Source: Palsa-1400 sp036501625
Lineage (GTDB): Bacteria; Verrucomicrobiota; Verrucomicrobiia; Limisphaerales; Palsa-1400
Reading direction: 5' to 3'
DNA: 64,000 nt
Assembly: GCA_036501625.1 (NCBI GenBank)
Contig: DASXZY010000071.1
Location: forward strand, 119,238-183,237
In this document: positions 17,396 through 24,600 of the stretch, one piece after another
Layout: each line of letters opens with the position of its first letter
Numbering within the stretch: the first letter of the stretch is position 1
Notes under the pieces: model-generated
What the model was told of the DNA's origin: nothing
Seen by the model: only the letters and a program-made list of their open reading frames with translations
Databases searched by the model: none
Translations under genes and position numbers: made by a program

Positions 17396-20070
17396 GCGGC
17401 CGGCTCCAGCGCCGGCGACGGGTTGGCGGTGACACGCAAATGAATGCTGAAAGCGGCCCCGCCTCCGGGACGGTTGTCCGCCTCCACGCGCCCGCCATGC
17501 GCCTCGATCAACCCTTTGACAATCGATAATCCCAGGCCGGTGCCGCCGGCCGGGGCGCCGGGGACGCGGTAAAATTTCTCAAAAACATGCGGCAGGCTCC
17601 CGGCCGGCAAGCCCGGGCCGCGGTCGGCCACCGTGATGGTCATTTCGTCCGCCGTGGCGGAAGCGCCGATTTCCACCGTCGTGCCAGCGGGCGTATAATG
17701 GGCCGCGTTAAGAAGCAGGTTGTTGAGCGCCTGTTCGACCAGCACGAAATCCATCCTCACCAGCGGGAGCGGCTGGCGCAGGGAGAGAGCGAGCTTGTGC
17801 CGGGACAATTCGCGCTCGTTGTGGCGCAGGGCCACATTGATCAAATCGGCCGCATCGCACCAATCCATGCGCGGCTTGACGTTGCCGGATTCGAGGCGGG
17901 TCATGTCAAGCAAATTGCTGACCAGCCGGTTGAGGCGCGCGGCGCTTTCCTGGATTTCAAGGGCCAGCGTGCCGCGCAATCCGGCCGGGGTGGCAGGCTC
18001 AACCAGCGCGCTGGCGGCGGTGGTGATGGCGGCAATGGGGGTGCGCAATTCGTGCGAAATGGAATTGAGGAGCGCCTTGCTCAACTTTTCCGATTCCGCC
18101 AGCAAATGCGCCTGCTGCGCGGCGGCGTCAAGGCGCAAACGGTCCAGCACCAGCGCGGCCTGGCGGGCGTAAGCGTCAAGGAGATCGCGCTGCTCCAAAG
18201 TCGGCTGCTGGTCCCCTTCCAGGGCCACGCCCAGCACGCCAGCCGGGCCGCGATTGGTTTGCAGCGGCACATAAATGGCCGAGGCCGAAGGCAGGTTGTC
18301 CGTAAACCGCCCCGCCGCCTTGCCGAAACGAAAGGCCCACGCCGCCACGCTCTGCTCTTTCTCCGAAACGGCGAAGGCGCTGGCGTGATGGGCCGTCCGC
18401 GCCAGGCCTCCAGACGGTTCGCGCAGCAGCACGGCCACCTTGGCCCCAAACGCTTCCGTCACCTGGCGGACCAGGCGCAAGGCCGCGTCATCGACGTCGG
18501 CGGCGTCGGCCAGATCGCGTGTCAATAAATAAAGGGCGGTGGCGCGCGCCTCCCGCCGCCGCTCGGCCCGTTCCTGCCAGCGCATGCGGGAGGCAAATTG
18601 GCCCAGGACGAGCGCGACGACGAAGTACATGCCGAACATCAGCACGTCCTCCACATGTGTCAAACGGAAGGTGAAGCGGGGCGGCAAAAAGAAATAATCC
18701 CACATCAGCGCGCTGGCCGCCGCGGTCACGAGGGTCGGCCCGCGCCCGACGCCAAAGGCCAGCAGCACGACGCCCAGCAAATAAATGAGGGCGAGCGCCT
18801 CCGCTCCAAGGCGCGAAAACAGGAGGGCGTTGACAGCCGTGCAAAGGCCCACCACGCCCAAACCGGCCCCATATTGCCAGAACGGCGATTCGCGGCCGGG
18901 ATTCCAGCGCCATTTCCGCTCCGGCTGTTCCATCTGTTCAGGGCGGACGATGTGCAGTTCAATCTGCCCGCTCTCGCGCACGAGATGCCGGAGCAAACGC
19001 CCGCCGCGAAACCAATCTATGATCCCGGCCCCGCCCGGCTTGCCGAAAATAATCTGAGTGACATTTTGCTGGCGGGCCACGCGCAAAATGCCGCGCGCGA
19101 CGCCCGCGTCGGCCGTGGTGATGACTTCCGCGCCAAGTTCCCGCGCAAGGGCCAGGTGCCTGGTCAGCCGTTCCTGGTCGGCCTCGGAAATGGGATGCGG
19201 CTGCTCCACATAAACCGCCAGCCACGGGCAATCCAAATTGTCCGCCAGCCGGCGCGTCCAGCGGATCATGTGCGGGGAATACGGGCTGGCGCTGACGGCC
19301 ACGAGCAGCCGGTGGCCCGAACGCCAGGGCATCGCAATCTGCATGGCCTGCAAATAATCATGCACGTCCTGGCCGACGTGATCGGCCGCCAGGCGCAGGG
19401 CCATTTCACGCAAGGCATTCAAGTTGCCTTCACGGAAAAAATTCATCATCGCCAATTCGGCGCGTTCGGGCACATAGACTTTGCCTTCGTCCAGGCGCTT
19501 GAGAAGGTCCTCCGGCGGCAGGTCAATCAATTCCATTTCGGCGCCGTCAAGCACACTGTCCGGCACCGTTTCCTGCACGGCCGAACCGGTGATCTGGCGC
19601 ACGGTATCGACGCGGCTCTCCGCGTGCTGCACGTTCATGGTGGTGAAAACATCAATGCCCGCGTCGAGCAGTTCAATGATGTCCTGGTAACGCTTGGCGT
19701 GGCGCGAACCGGGGACATTCGTGTGCGGCAATTCATCGACGACGGCCAATTGGGGATGGCGGGCCAGCAAGCCGTCGAGGTCCATTTCCTCGAGGGTGAC
19801 GCCGCGGTAATCGACTTTGCGCCGCGGCAGGACATTCAGGCCGGCCAGGAGGGCTTCGGTTTCCTTGCGCCCGTGAGTTTCGACGTAACCGACGACGACA
19901 TCGATTTTCTCACGCTGGGCGCGCTGGGAGGCGCGGAGCATGGCGTAAGTCTTGCCGACACCAGCGGCCATGCCAAGGAAGACCTTGAACTTGCCGCGTT
20001 TGGCCGCCGCGTCGCTCTTCTGAATCGCGGCCAGCAACGCATCCGGGTCTGGGCGACTGTCATCAGCCAT
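17392..20070 (-). CDS. kdpD: Osmosensitive K+ channel histidine kinase KdpD
   Basis: The 892-residue sensor has the full KdpD layout. The N-terminal KdpD domain (about 20-230) has the Walker A motif GMAAGVGKTYAML and DELPHTNVPGS. A universal-stress-protein-like domain covers about 250-375, four membrane helices (DUF4118) about 395-490, a GAF domain follows, then HisKA with SISHELRTPIAA and a HATPase with VADRGPGLP and GTGLGLSIVKGLIEAHGG. Residues 260-287 fit S-x-S-X20-x-x-A-x-Y, close to the c-di-AMP-binding pattern reported for Staphylococcus aureus KdpD. It is coupled to kdpE and reads toward kdpABC. Confidence 0.97.
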   Translation of the reverse strand: MADDSRPDPDALLAAIQKSDAAAKRGKFKVFLGMAAGVGKTYAMLRASQRAQREKIDVVVGYVETHGRKETEALLAGLNVLPRRKVDYRGVTLEEMDLDGLLARHPQLAVVDELPHTNVPGSRHAKRYQDIIELLDAGIDVFTTMNVQHAESRVDTVRQITGSAVQETVPDSVLDGAEMELIDLPPEDLLKRLDEGKVYVPERAELAMMNFFREGNLNALREMALRLAADHVGQDVHDYLQAMQIAMPWRSGHRLLVAVSASPYSPHMIRWTRRLADNLDCPWLAVYVEQPHPISEADQERLTRHLALARELGAEVITTADAGVARGILRVARQQNVTQIIFGKPGGAGIIDWFRGGRLLRHLVRESGQIELHIVRPEQMEQPERKWRWNPGRESPFWQYGAGLGVVGLCTAVNALLFSRLGAEALALIYLLGVVLLAFGVGRGPTLVTAAASALMWDYFFLPPRFTFRLTHVEDVLMFGMYFVVALVLGQFASRMRWQERAERRREARATALYLLTRDLADAADVDDAALRLVRQVTEAFGAKVAVLLREPSGGLARTAHHASAFAVSEKEQSVAAWAFRFGKAAGRFTDNLPSASAIYVPLQTNRGPAGVLGVALEGDQQPTLEQRDLLDAYARQAALVLDRLRLDAAAQQAHLLAESEKLSKALLNSISHELRTPIAAITTAASALVEPATPAGLRGTLALEIQESAARLNRLVSNLLDMTRLESGNVKPRMDWCDAADLINVALRHNERELSRHKLALSLRQPLPLVRMDFVLVEQALNNLLLNAAHYTPAGTTVEIGASATADEMTITVADRGPGLPAGSLPHVFEKFYRVPGAPAGGTGLGLSIVKGLIEAHGGRVEADNRPGGGAAFSIHLRVTANPSPALEPAA

Positions 20071-20149
20071 AATGTCAATATAACCAAAAACCGAAGGAAC
20101 CGCACGCCAAATTTCCCTGAGGATATTCCGCGAATTGAAGCTTTAGGAT

Positions 20150-20545
20150 TTATGGCGCCATTGCCGCGAAGCCATCTTCCAGCCCGGCAAAATCACTCAG
20201 ATCATCGGCAAGCAATTCAGCGGACCCAGCTTTGCGAACCGCGCGGGCGTGCATCCAATCATGAACTCGTCCCCCGCGAACACCACATTGTTGGGCCATG
20301 TCAAGCGCCGCCAGCGTTTCGGCTGCATCCAACTCCGCGAAATTCATTGATTGCGTGAGTTCGCGGATTAAGGCAGCCGCATCGTCAGGCAGATACCTGA
20401 AACCAAGCTTGCCGCCGGTGAGGGTGGCGAATGTCTCCGAAAGCGCATGTGCTCTTGTCCATTGGTCAGGTTCGAGGGCCTTCTGCTCGATGTTTGAGTC
20501 GCGGAGAGCATCGATAAGGGCGGAAGCATCCCAATAACGTTTCAT
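20150..20545 (-). CDS. PIN-domain toxin-like protein (VapC type)
   Basis: The 131-residue protein has the acidic pattern of a PIN-domain RNase: D6 in YWDASALIDAL, E37 in LSETFATLTGG, D96 in GRVHDWMHA, and D114/D115/D118 in LLADDLSDF. Such proteins are usually the toxin of a type II toxin-antitoxin pair and cleave RNA. The start ATG at 20545 overlaps the stop of the upstream antitoxin-like reading frame (ATGA), the normal arrangement. That antitoxin frame is broken (20542-20737), so the toxin may be silent, weakly translated, or controlled by another antitoxin. I see no lesion in the toxin itself. Confidence 0.82.
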   Translation of the reverse strand: MKRYWDASALIDALRDSNIEQKALEPDQWTRAHALSETFATLTGGKLGFRYLPDDAAALIRELTQSMNFAELDAAETLAALDMAQQCGVRGGRVHDWMHARAVRKAGSAELLADDLSDFAGLEDGFAAMAP

Positions 20546-20737
20546 CGCGCGTCACGCTCCGCACGCACAGCCGCGGCTACAGCAATGCGTGTCAAGCGAA
20601 CGTCTGCGCCGCGCAGGCGTCCGCCAACTCGCCGCGGCTCTGCCACTGGAACCTGCGCCAATTCGACAAGGCGAATGCTGCCGTCGGGCTGCACAGTTGC
20701 CTCGAAGTCGGCCTTGGCTGTCTGCCGTCAATTTCAT
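20542..20737 (-). pseudogene. Broken antitoxin gene of the PIN toxin
   Basis: Reading leftward from ATG at 20737 gives MKLTADSQGRL, a common antitoxin start. From about 20704 the homologous sequence continues in another frame: FEATVQPDGSIRLVELAQV, then a segment with RRVGGRLRGADVRLTR and AAAVRAERDAR, ending in TGA at 20542-20544. ATG to TGA is 196 bases, not a multiple of three. The reading frame that carries the C-terminal part has stops just upstream and no ATG, so it cannot start normally. About ten residues between the two halves also seem absent compared with antitoxins of this kind as I remember them. The simplest reading is an internal deletion that shifted the frame. Confidence 0.65.
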
Positions 20738-20764
20738 ACATGTGTTATCTCACAAAAAGCGCGT

Positions 20765-20865
20765 GTTTTCAAGCAGAACGGCAAACCCCGGCCACCCGCG
20801 CGCGCCATTGGAATTTCGGCGCGGGCGGGCGTTGCTTGGAATGCGGGCTTTTTTTTCTTGAAAAC
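20765..20865. repeat. 9-base inverted repeat arms GTTTTCAAG / CTTGAAAAC
   Basis: The arms lie at 20765-20773 and 20857-20865, about 83 bases apart, in the gap between the broken antitoxin gene and the next gene. The interior is GC-rich with no reading frame I trust. It could be incidental or a trace of a small inserted element. Confidence 0.35.
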
Positions 20866-20880
20866 GCCTTGATCAAGTGA

Positions 20881-20900
20881 ATTTAACCGTATTTAACCGC
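20881..20900. repeat. Two tandem 10-base repeats ATTTAACCG(T/C)
   Basis: Two adjacent copies, differing only in the last base, lie directly after the stop of the gene at 20909-21499 (minus strand). This A/T-rich pair stands out from the GC-rich surroundings. No function is assigned. Confidence 0.6.
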
Positions 20901-20908
20901 ATCGCGCC

Positions 20909-21499
20909 TTAGTCGGCGCCGAGAATTCGGTTGATTCGTTCCTGCCGTTCTTCTTCGGTCATGTTGTCGCGCGCTTCTTGTTTGCGGCGCGCGCGCTCTT
21001 GTTCACCTTCCTGAAAAAGGCCGAGGCGGTATTTTTGCTCGTCGAGGCGGGAGCGGGCGCCTTCACGGTCGCCGCGCCGCAACCCGCAGAGGTTCTTGAT
21101 CATCTCGGCATGGATGGCGGCTTTCGGCGGGCCGGACGGCACGTCTTCCGCCCGGCAGAGTTCGACGGCCATTTGCAGAACCAGAAACGAGGAAAGGCGG
21201 TCGGCCAGGACTGGAGCCGCCGCGGCTTTGGCCGTCGTGTCCTCTGCCGAAGCCGTGTCCAGCTTGTCCAATGCCTGCTGCTCCTGCTCCCAGGCCTCAT
21301 AGCCGCCGGTTTTCCAGCGCGAAAGGTTCGGCTGGGAAATGGGCTGCCCATCAAACTCCTTTTGCAGAATGGCCTGGACTTCCGGGAGAGCGTTGAGCCA
21401 ATCGAGCAGTTCGGGCCCAGGGCGGCCGTCTTGCAAACGCTGGTTGAGCGCGGCGCGGAGCGCCGACGGCAGGCGGGCGATTTTTCCTCTTCGTGTCAT
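20909..21499 (-). CDS. Hypothetical protein with RGKIARLP N-terminus (Mu gp27-like style)
   Basis: The 196-residue protein begins MTRRGKIARLP and continues with a helical N-terminal region (LPSALRAALNQRLQDG...LLDWLNALPEV, then QPISQPNLSRWKTGGY) that looks like a DNA-binding or assembly module. A long charged helical C-terminus follows (EGEQERARRKQEARDNMTEE). I recall many lineage-specific proteins with this start in Verrucomicrobia, and the N-terminus has the style of phage Mu gp27-like proteins (DUF3486), but I cannot verify either. The ATG at 21499 is preferred over upstream in-frame starts because conservation, as I recall it, begins there. No phage structural genes are nearby. Confidence 0.6.
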   Translation of the reverse strand: MTRRGKIARLPSALRAALNQRLQDGRPGPELLDWLNALPEVQAILQKEFDGQPISQPNLSRWKTGGYEAWEQEQQALDKLDTASAEDTTAKAAAAPVLADRLSSFLVLQMAVELCRAEDVPSGPPKAAIHAEMIKNLCGLRRGDREGARSRLDEQKYRLGLFQEGEQERARRKQEARDNMTEEERQERINRILGAD

Positions 21500-21886
21500 A
21501 ATATTACTTTCGGTTGTTGGGGCGGGTTGGAGCATGGGGCGCCAGGCGCGGTTTCCCTCGGAAAACTGCCTGCCAGCGATCCCAATTTTCATGAACAAAA
21601 AAGATGTTCACGCGAAAATTGTGACTGACGCGCGAAAAAACCAAAAACCTACCGTAGGTATTTAGGCACGATTTTTCAGGATGGAATGGCTTGGATGTAT
21701 GTTGTTGCGGTAAAACGCTTTGCGCATCTCGAAATCGCGAAAAAGCAAAAAAACGCCTGCAAAAGCTGCATTTTTTCCGCGCGGGAACCCTGTTTTTCTG
21801 CAAAAACGGCCTGTTTTTCGAGCGTCGATTTTACAAGTGCTTGCTGCTGAATAATTTGTAAAATCCAGTTTTCGCCGCCCAGGCCG
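21500..21886. other. A/T-richer intergenic region with a short palindrome
   Basis: About 390 bases without a convincing gene. It contains ACCTAC-C-GTAGGT (21647-21659), an operator-like inverted repeat about 150 bases upstream of the gene at 20909-21499. Two copies of CGCGAAAA and several A-runs also occur. The composition is lower in GC than the neighbouring genes. The promoter of the RGKIARLP gene should be here. Confidence 0.4.
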
Positions 21887-22390
21887 CTATCCGCCGAACT
21901 GCAATCGCGGCTCGTTCTTCAACATTGTCTCCAGATTGGGCCACTGGATTTGATTCATCGTGTAGAAGGCGTTCAGGTAAACGGCCACCTCTTCGGGCGG
22001 AAATTTGACCAGAAGATTTTCGACGGCGGCGGTCAGCTTCGCATCCTCGACGGTGGCGGGCAAATCATCGACCGCGCCGTCCTTGTGCGCGATGGCCAGC
22101 GCGTCCATGAAGGCCGCGAGCATGGGCGTTTGCTGTTTCATGAGCCATTCGCGCAGGAGGCTGGCGGAAATCATTTCCAGGCGCGGGCGGCCCAGGAGCA
22201 CGGCCATTTCCTTGTGGCGCGCGGCCCGGGGCGTGCTGCGCTCGAAAAAGGAGGGCCGCAATTTTTTAGCCTCCGCGACCGCGGCCAGGGCGGTGCGATA
22301 AAGGTCCTTGTTGTCATCGTGCGCGAACTCGATGACGCGCACGGCCAGGGCCGGGGACATAAATCCAAATAATTCGTGAGATGTCAGCAT
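21887..22390 (-). CDS. Conserved hypothetical protein, mostly helical
   Basis: The 167-residue protein begins MLTSHELFGFMSPALAVRVI. It is soluble, acidic to neutral, and has no signal peptide or membrane segment. Segments such as DDLPATVEDAKLTAAVENLL and EEVAVYLNAFYTMNQIQWPN give it a helical-repeat look. I have the impression of similar proteins in other Verrucomicrobia but know no function. The ATG at 22390 is chosen because the extra upstream residues are Arg-rich and unlike the rest. It lies 100 bases after the RNB gene on the same strand. Confidence 0.6.
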   Translation of the reverse strand: MLTSHELFGFMSPALAVRVIEFAHDDNKDLYRTALAAVAEAKKLRPSFFERSTPRAARHKEMAVLLGRPRLEMISASLLREWLMKQQTPMLAAFMDALAIAHKDGAVDDLPATVEDAKLTAAVENLLVKFPPEEVAVYLNAFYTMNQIQWPNLETMLKNEPRLQFGG

Positions 22391-22489
22391 ACCAAAACCT
22401 CGCGCTACGTTAGAAGGGTCGGCGCGGAACCGCAAGCGCAACGATTAACGGTGTTCTTCAGAAGGAAATTCGAATTCCTCCACAAAAAG

Positions 22490-23953
22490 TCAATTCACCT
22501 TCTCTAAATCGATGAAGCCCTTGGCAGGCTCCACGCTGGCCAGGCGCGCGCGGATTTTGTCGCCGATGTCCAGGCCGCGCTCGCCGCGCACAACCCGGCC
22601 TTCGGCTGGAAGGGTCAGCAGGCGCGCGAAGGTTCCCTTGGGCGAAACGCCGGTGACGATAGCGTCAAATATATGGCCGGTTTGCGGCGCAAGCATGATG
22701 GCGGCGGCCACTTTTTTCATGAAACGCTCGACGTGCCGCGCGGCCGTCTCGCGCTCGGTGCAATGCGCGGCCACGTCCGCCAGCGCATTTTCGGAAATGG
22801 CGGAAGATGCGCCGGCCAGGCTGGCCTTCACGAGGCGCTGCGTGGTGAGATCGGCGTAACGGCGGTTGGGGGCGGTCGAGTGCGTGTAATTGTCCACAGC
22901 CAGGGCGAAGTGGCCTTCGTGCTCGGAGCCGGGATGCTCCACGACGTATTCACCCGGGCCGAGAGACTTGAGAACCGCCAGCGACAATTCCGGAAAATGA
23001 TCCGGGTCGGCCTGGCGGCGCTGGGCCAGAAAATTGTTCAAGGCGCGGGCATCGGGCACATCGGGCAGCTTCGTGCCGGCAGCAGCCGCGACAGACTGGA
23101 TTCGGTCCCATCGGGCAGGAGTTCGCACGACGCGGCGCAGGCACAATCCGCCGCGGGCGCGCAGAAATTCGGCCATGGCCACATTGGCGGCGACCATGAA
23201 ACTCTCGATGAGATCGCGCGCGCGATTCGCGCCTTCGATGACAAAGCCCTGCACGGAATTGTTGACAATCATCGGCACGCTTTCCACGCCGCCGAGCGTC
23301 AGGGAGCCGTGCTCATGGCGGAAGGCTTTCAGCCGCCGGGCGGCTTCGTCTTGCAGGAGAAGTTGTTCGGGCAGGCCCGCCATTTTGAAGGGCGAGGCGG
23401 CGGACGGGTTCGGGCTTTCCAGCCAGGCGCCGACCTGGTTGTAGTTTAACTGGGCCTTGTTGCGGACGAGGGCCCGGCAAACTTCCGAGCAAACCACCTG
23501 CCCGTCCGCGGCGACGATAAATTCAATCACGACAGCGCGGCGGTCCGCGTCCAGTTCCAGCGAAGTCAGGTCCGTGGAGAGGCGCTCCGGGAGCATTGGA
23601 AAAACCGGGCCGCCGGAATAGACGGAAGTCGCGTTGGCGCGCGCGTGGGCATCAGTGGCGGTGCCGGCGGCGACCATGGCATCGACATCGGCCACGGCCA
23701 CCAGCGCGCGGATGCGCCCGTCGGGCAGGCGTTCGGCCCACTCGATTTGATCGAGGTCGCGCGATTGGGTGTTGTCAATCGAAGACCAAAGCAGCTCGCG
23801 CAGATCGCGCTCGGCGGCGTCCGGGCCGGGAGCGGCGCTCCACGACTGAACCTCGCGCAGCACGGGCGGCGGGAAATCGGGCAGGAAACCTTCGCGGATC
23901 ATTTCCTGGCGCGCCGAAGCGAGGAAATCGAAGTGTGGAGCGGGCGGGTTCAA
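22490..23953 (-). CDS. RNB-domain exoribonuclease (RNase II/R family)
   Basis: The 487-residue protein carries the RNB catalytic domain. The metal-binding motif SIDNTQSRDLDQIEWA has the conserved Asp residues that drive 3'-to-5' RNA hydrolysis. Later segments VDNYTHSTAPNRRYADLTTQR and AAHCTERETAARHVER are typical RNB elements. It is shorter than E. coli RNase II (644) and RNase R (813), lacks obvious N-terminal cold-shock domains, and ends in a short S1-like region (GTFARLLTLPAEGRVVRG). This size resembles the compact RNB proteins of some non-proteobacteria. It follows the amidotransferase gene by 27 bases on the same strand. Confidence 0.88.
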   Translation of the reverse strand: MNPPAPHFDFLASARQEMIREGFLPDFPPPVLREVQSWSAAPGPDAAERDLRELLWSSIDNTQSRDLDQIEWAERLPDGRIRALVAVADVDAMVAAGTATDAHARANATSVYSGGPVFPMLPERLSTDLTSLELDADRRAVVIEFIVAADGQVVCSEVCRALVRNKAQLNYNQVGAWLESPNPSAASPFKMAGLPEQLLLQDEAARRLKAFRHEHGSLTLGGVESVPMIVNNSVQGFVIEGANRARDLIESFMVAANVAMAEFLRARGGLCLRRVVRTPARWDRIQSVAAAAGTKLPDVPDARALNNFLAQRRQADPDHFPELSLAVLKSLGPGEYVVEHPGSEHEGHFALAVDNYTHSTAPNRRYADLTTQRLVKASLAGASSAISENALADVAAHCTERETAARHVERFMKKVAAAIMLAPQTGHIFDAIVTGVSPKGTFARLLTLPAEGRVVRGERGLDIGDKIRARLASVEPAKGFIDLEKVN

Positions 23954-23980
23954 TGGATTTCCTTGGCGGAGGCGGGCGCA

Positions 23981-24550
23981 TCAAGCCTGCAAGGTCATGA
24001 AGTTTTTCAAAATTTGCCGGCCGCTCTCGGTCAGGATGCTTTCCGGATGGAATTGCACACCCCAGATGGGAAATTCCTTGTGTTTGACTCCCATGATCTC
24101 GCCCTCTTCCGTCTCGGCGGTCACTTCGAGGCAATCCGGCATGGTGTCGCGCTTGATGACCAGCGAATGATAGCGCGTGGCGGCGAAGGGATTCGGCATC
24201 CCTTGAAAAAGGTCTTTGCCGTTGTGGCGGATTTGCGAGGTCTTGCCATGCATGATGCGATAATTGACAACGACTTCGCCGCCGAAGGTGTAACCGATGC
24301 ACTGGTGCCCCAGGCAGACGCCCAGCAGCGGCACCTTGGCCCCGAAACCGCGAATGATGTCGTTCGAAAGGCCGGATTCCTTGGGCGAACACGGCCCCGG
24401 CGAGACGAGAATGCGTTCCGGGCTCAACTCGCGGATTTGGTCGAGGGAAACCTGGTCATTGCGCCGGATTTCCATGGGCACTTTCATCTCGCCCAGGTAC
24501 TGGACGAGGTTGTAAGTGAACGAATCGTAATTATCGATGACCAAAACCAC
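23981..24550 (-). CDS. trpG: Anthranilate/aminodeoxychorismate synthase glutamine amidotransferase
   Basis: The 189-residue class I amidotransferase supplies ammonia from glutamine to anthranilate synthase (tryptophan) or aminodeoxychorismate synthase (folate). It has NYDSFTYNLVQYLG, SPGPCSP, the nucleophile Cys in LGVCLGHQ and the His-Glu pair in GVQFHPES. Length matches TrpG/PabA (187-190). With no trpE or pabB beside it, the choice between trpG and pabA cannot be made here; many bacteria use one protein for both. A folP gene is about 10 kb away, which does not settle it. Confidence 0.93.
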   Translation of the reverse strand: MVLVIDNYDSFTYNLVQYLGEMKVPMEIRRNDQVSLDQIRELSPERILVSPGPCSPKESGLSNDIIRGFGAKVPLLGVCLGHQCIGYTFGGEVVVNYRIMHGKTSQIRHNGKDLFQGMPNPFAATRYHSLVIKRDTMPDCLEVTAETEEGEIMGVKHKEFPIWGVQFHPESILTESGRQILKNFMTLQA

Positions 24551-24600
24551 GCCGCAACCTACTCAAAGGCGGGCGGAATTCAAAGGAGAAAAGAGGCTGG

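Noticed and set aside
20552..20737. 61-codon frame from the antitoxin ATG as a real protein
   Set aside because: After the first 11 codons it becomes Arg/Cys-rich and unlike any antitoxin, while the matching C-terminal sequence is in another frame.
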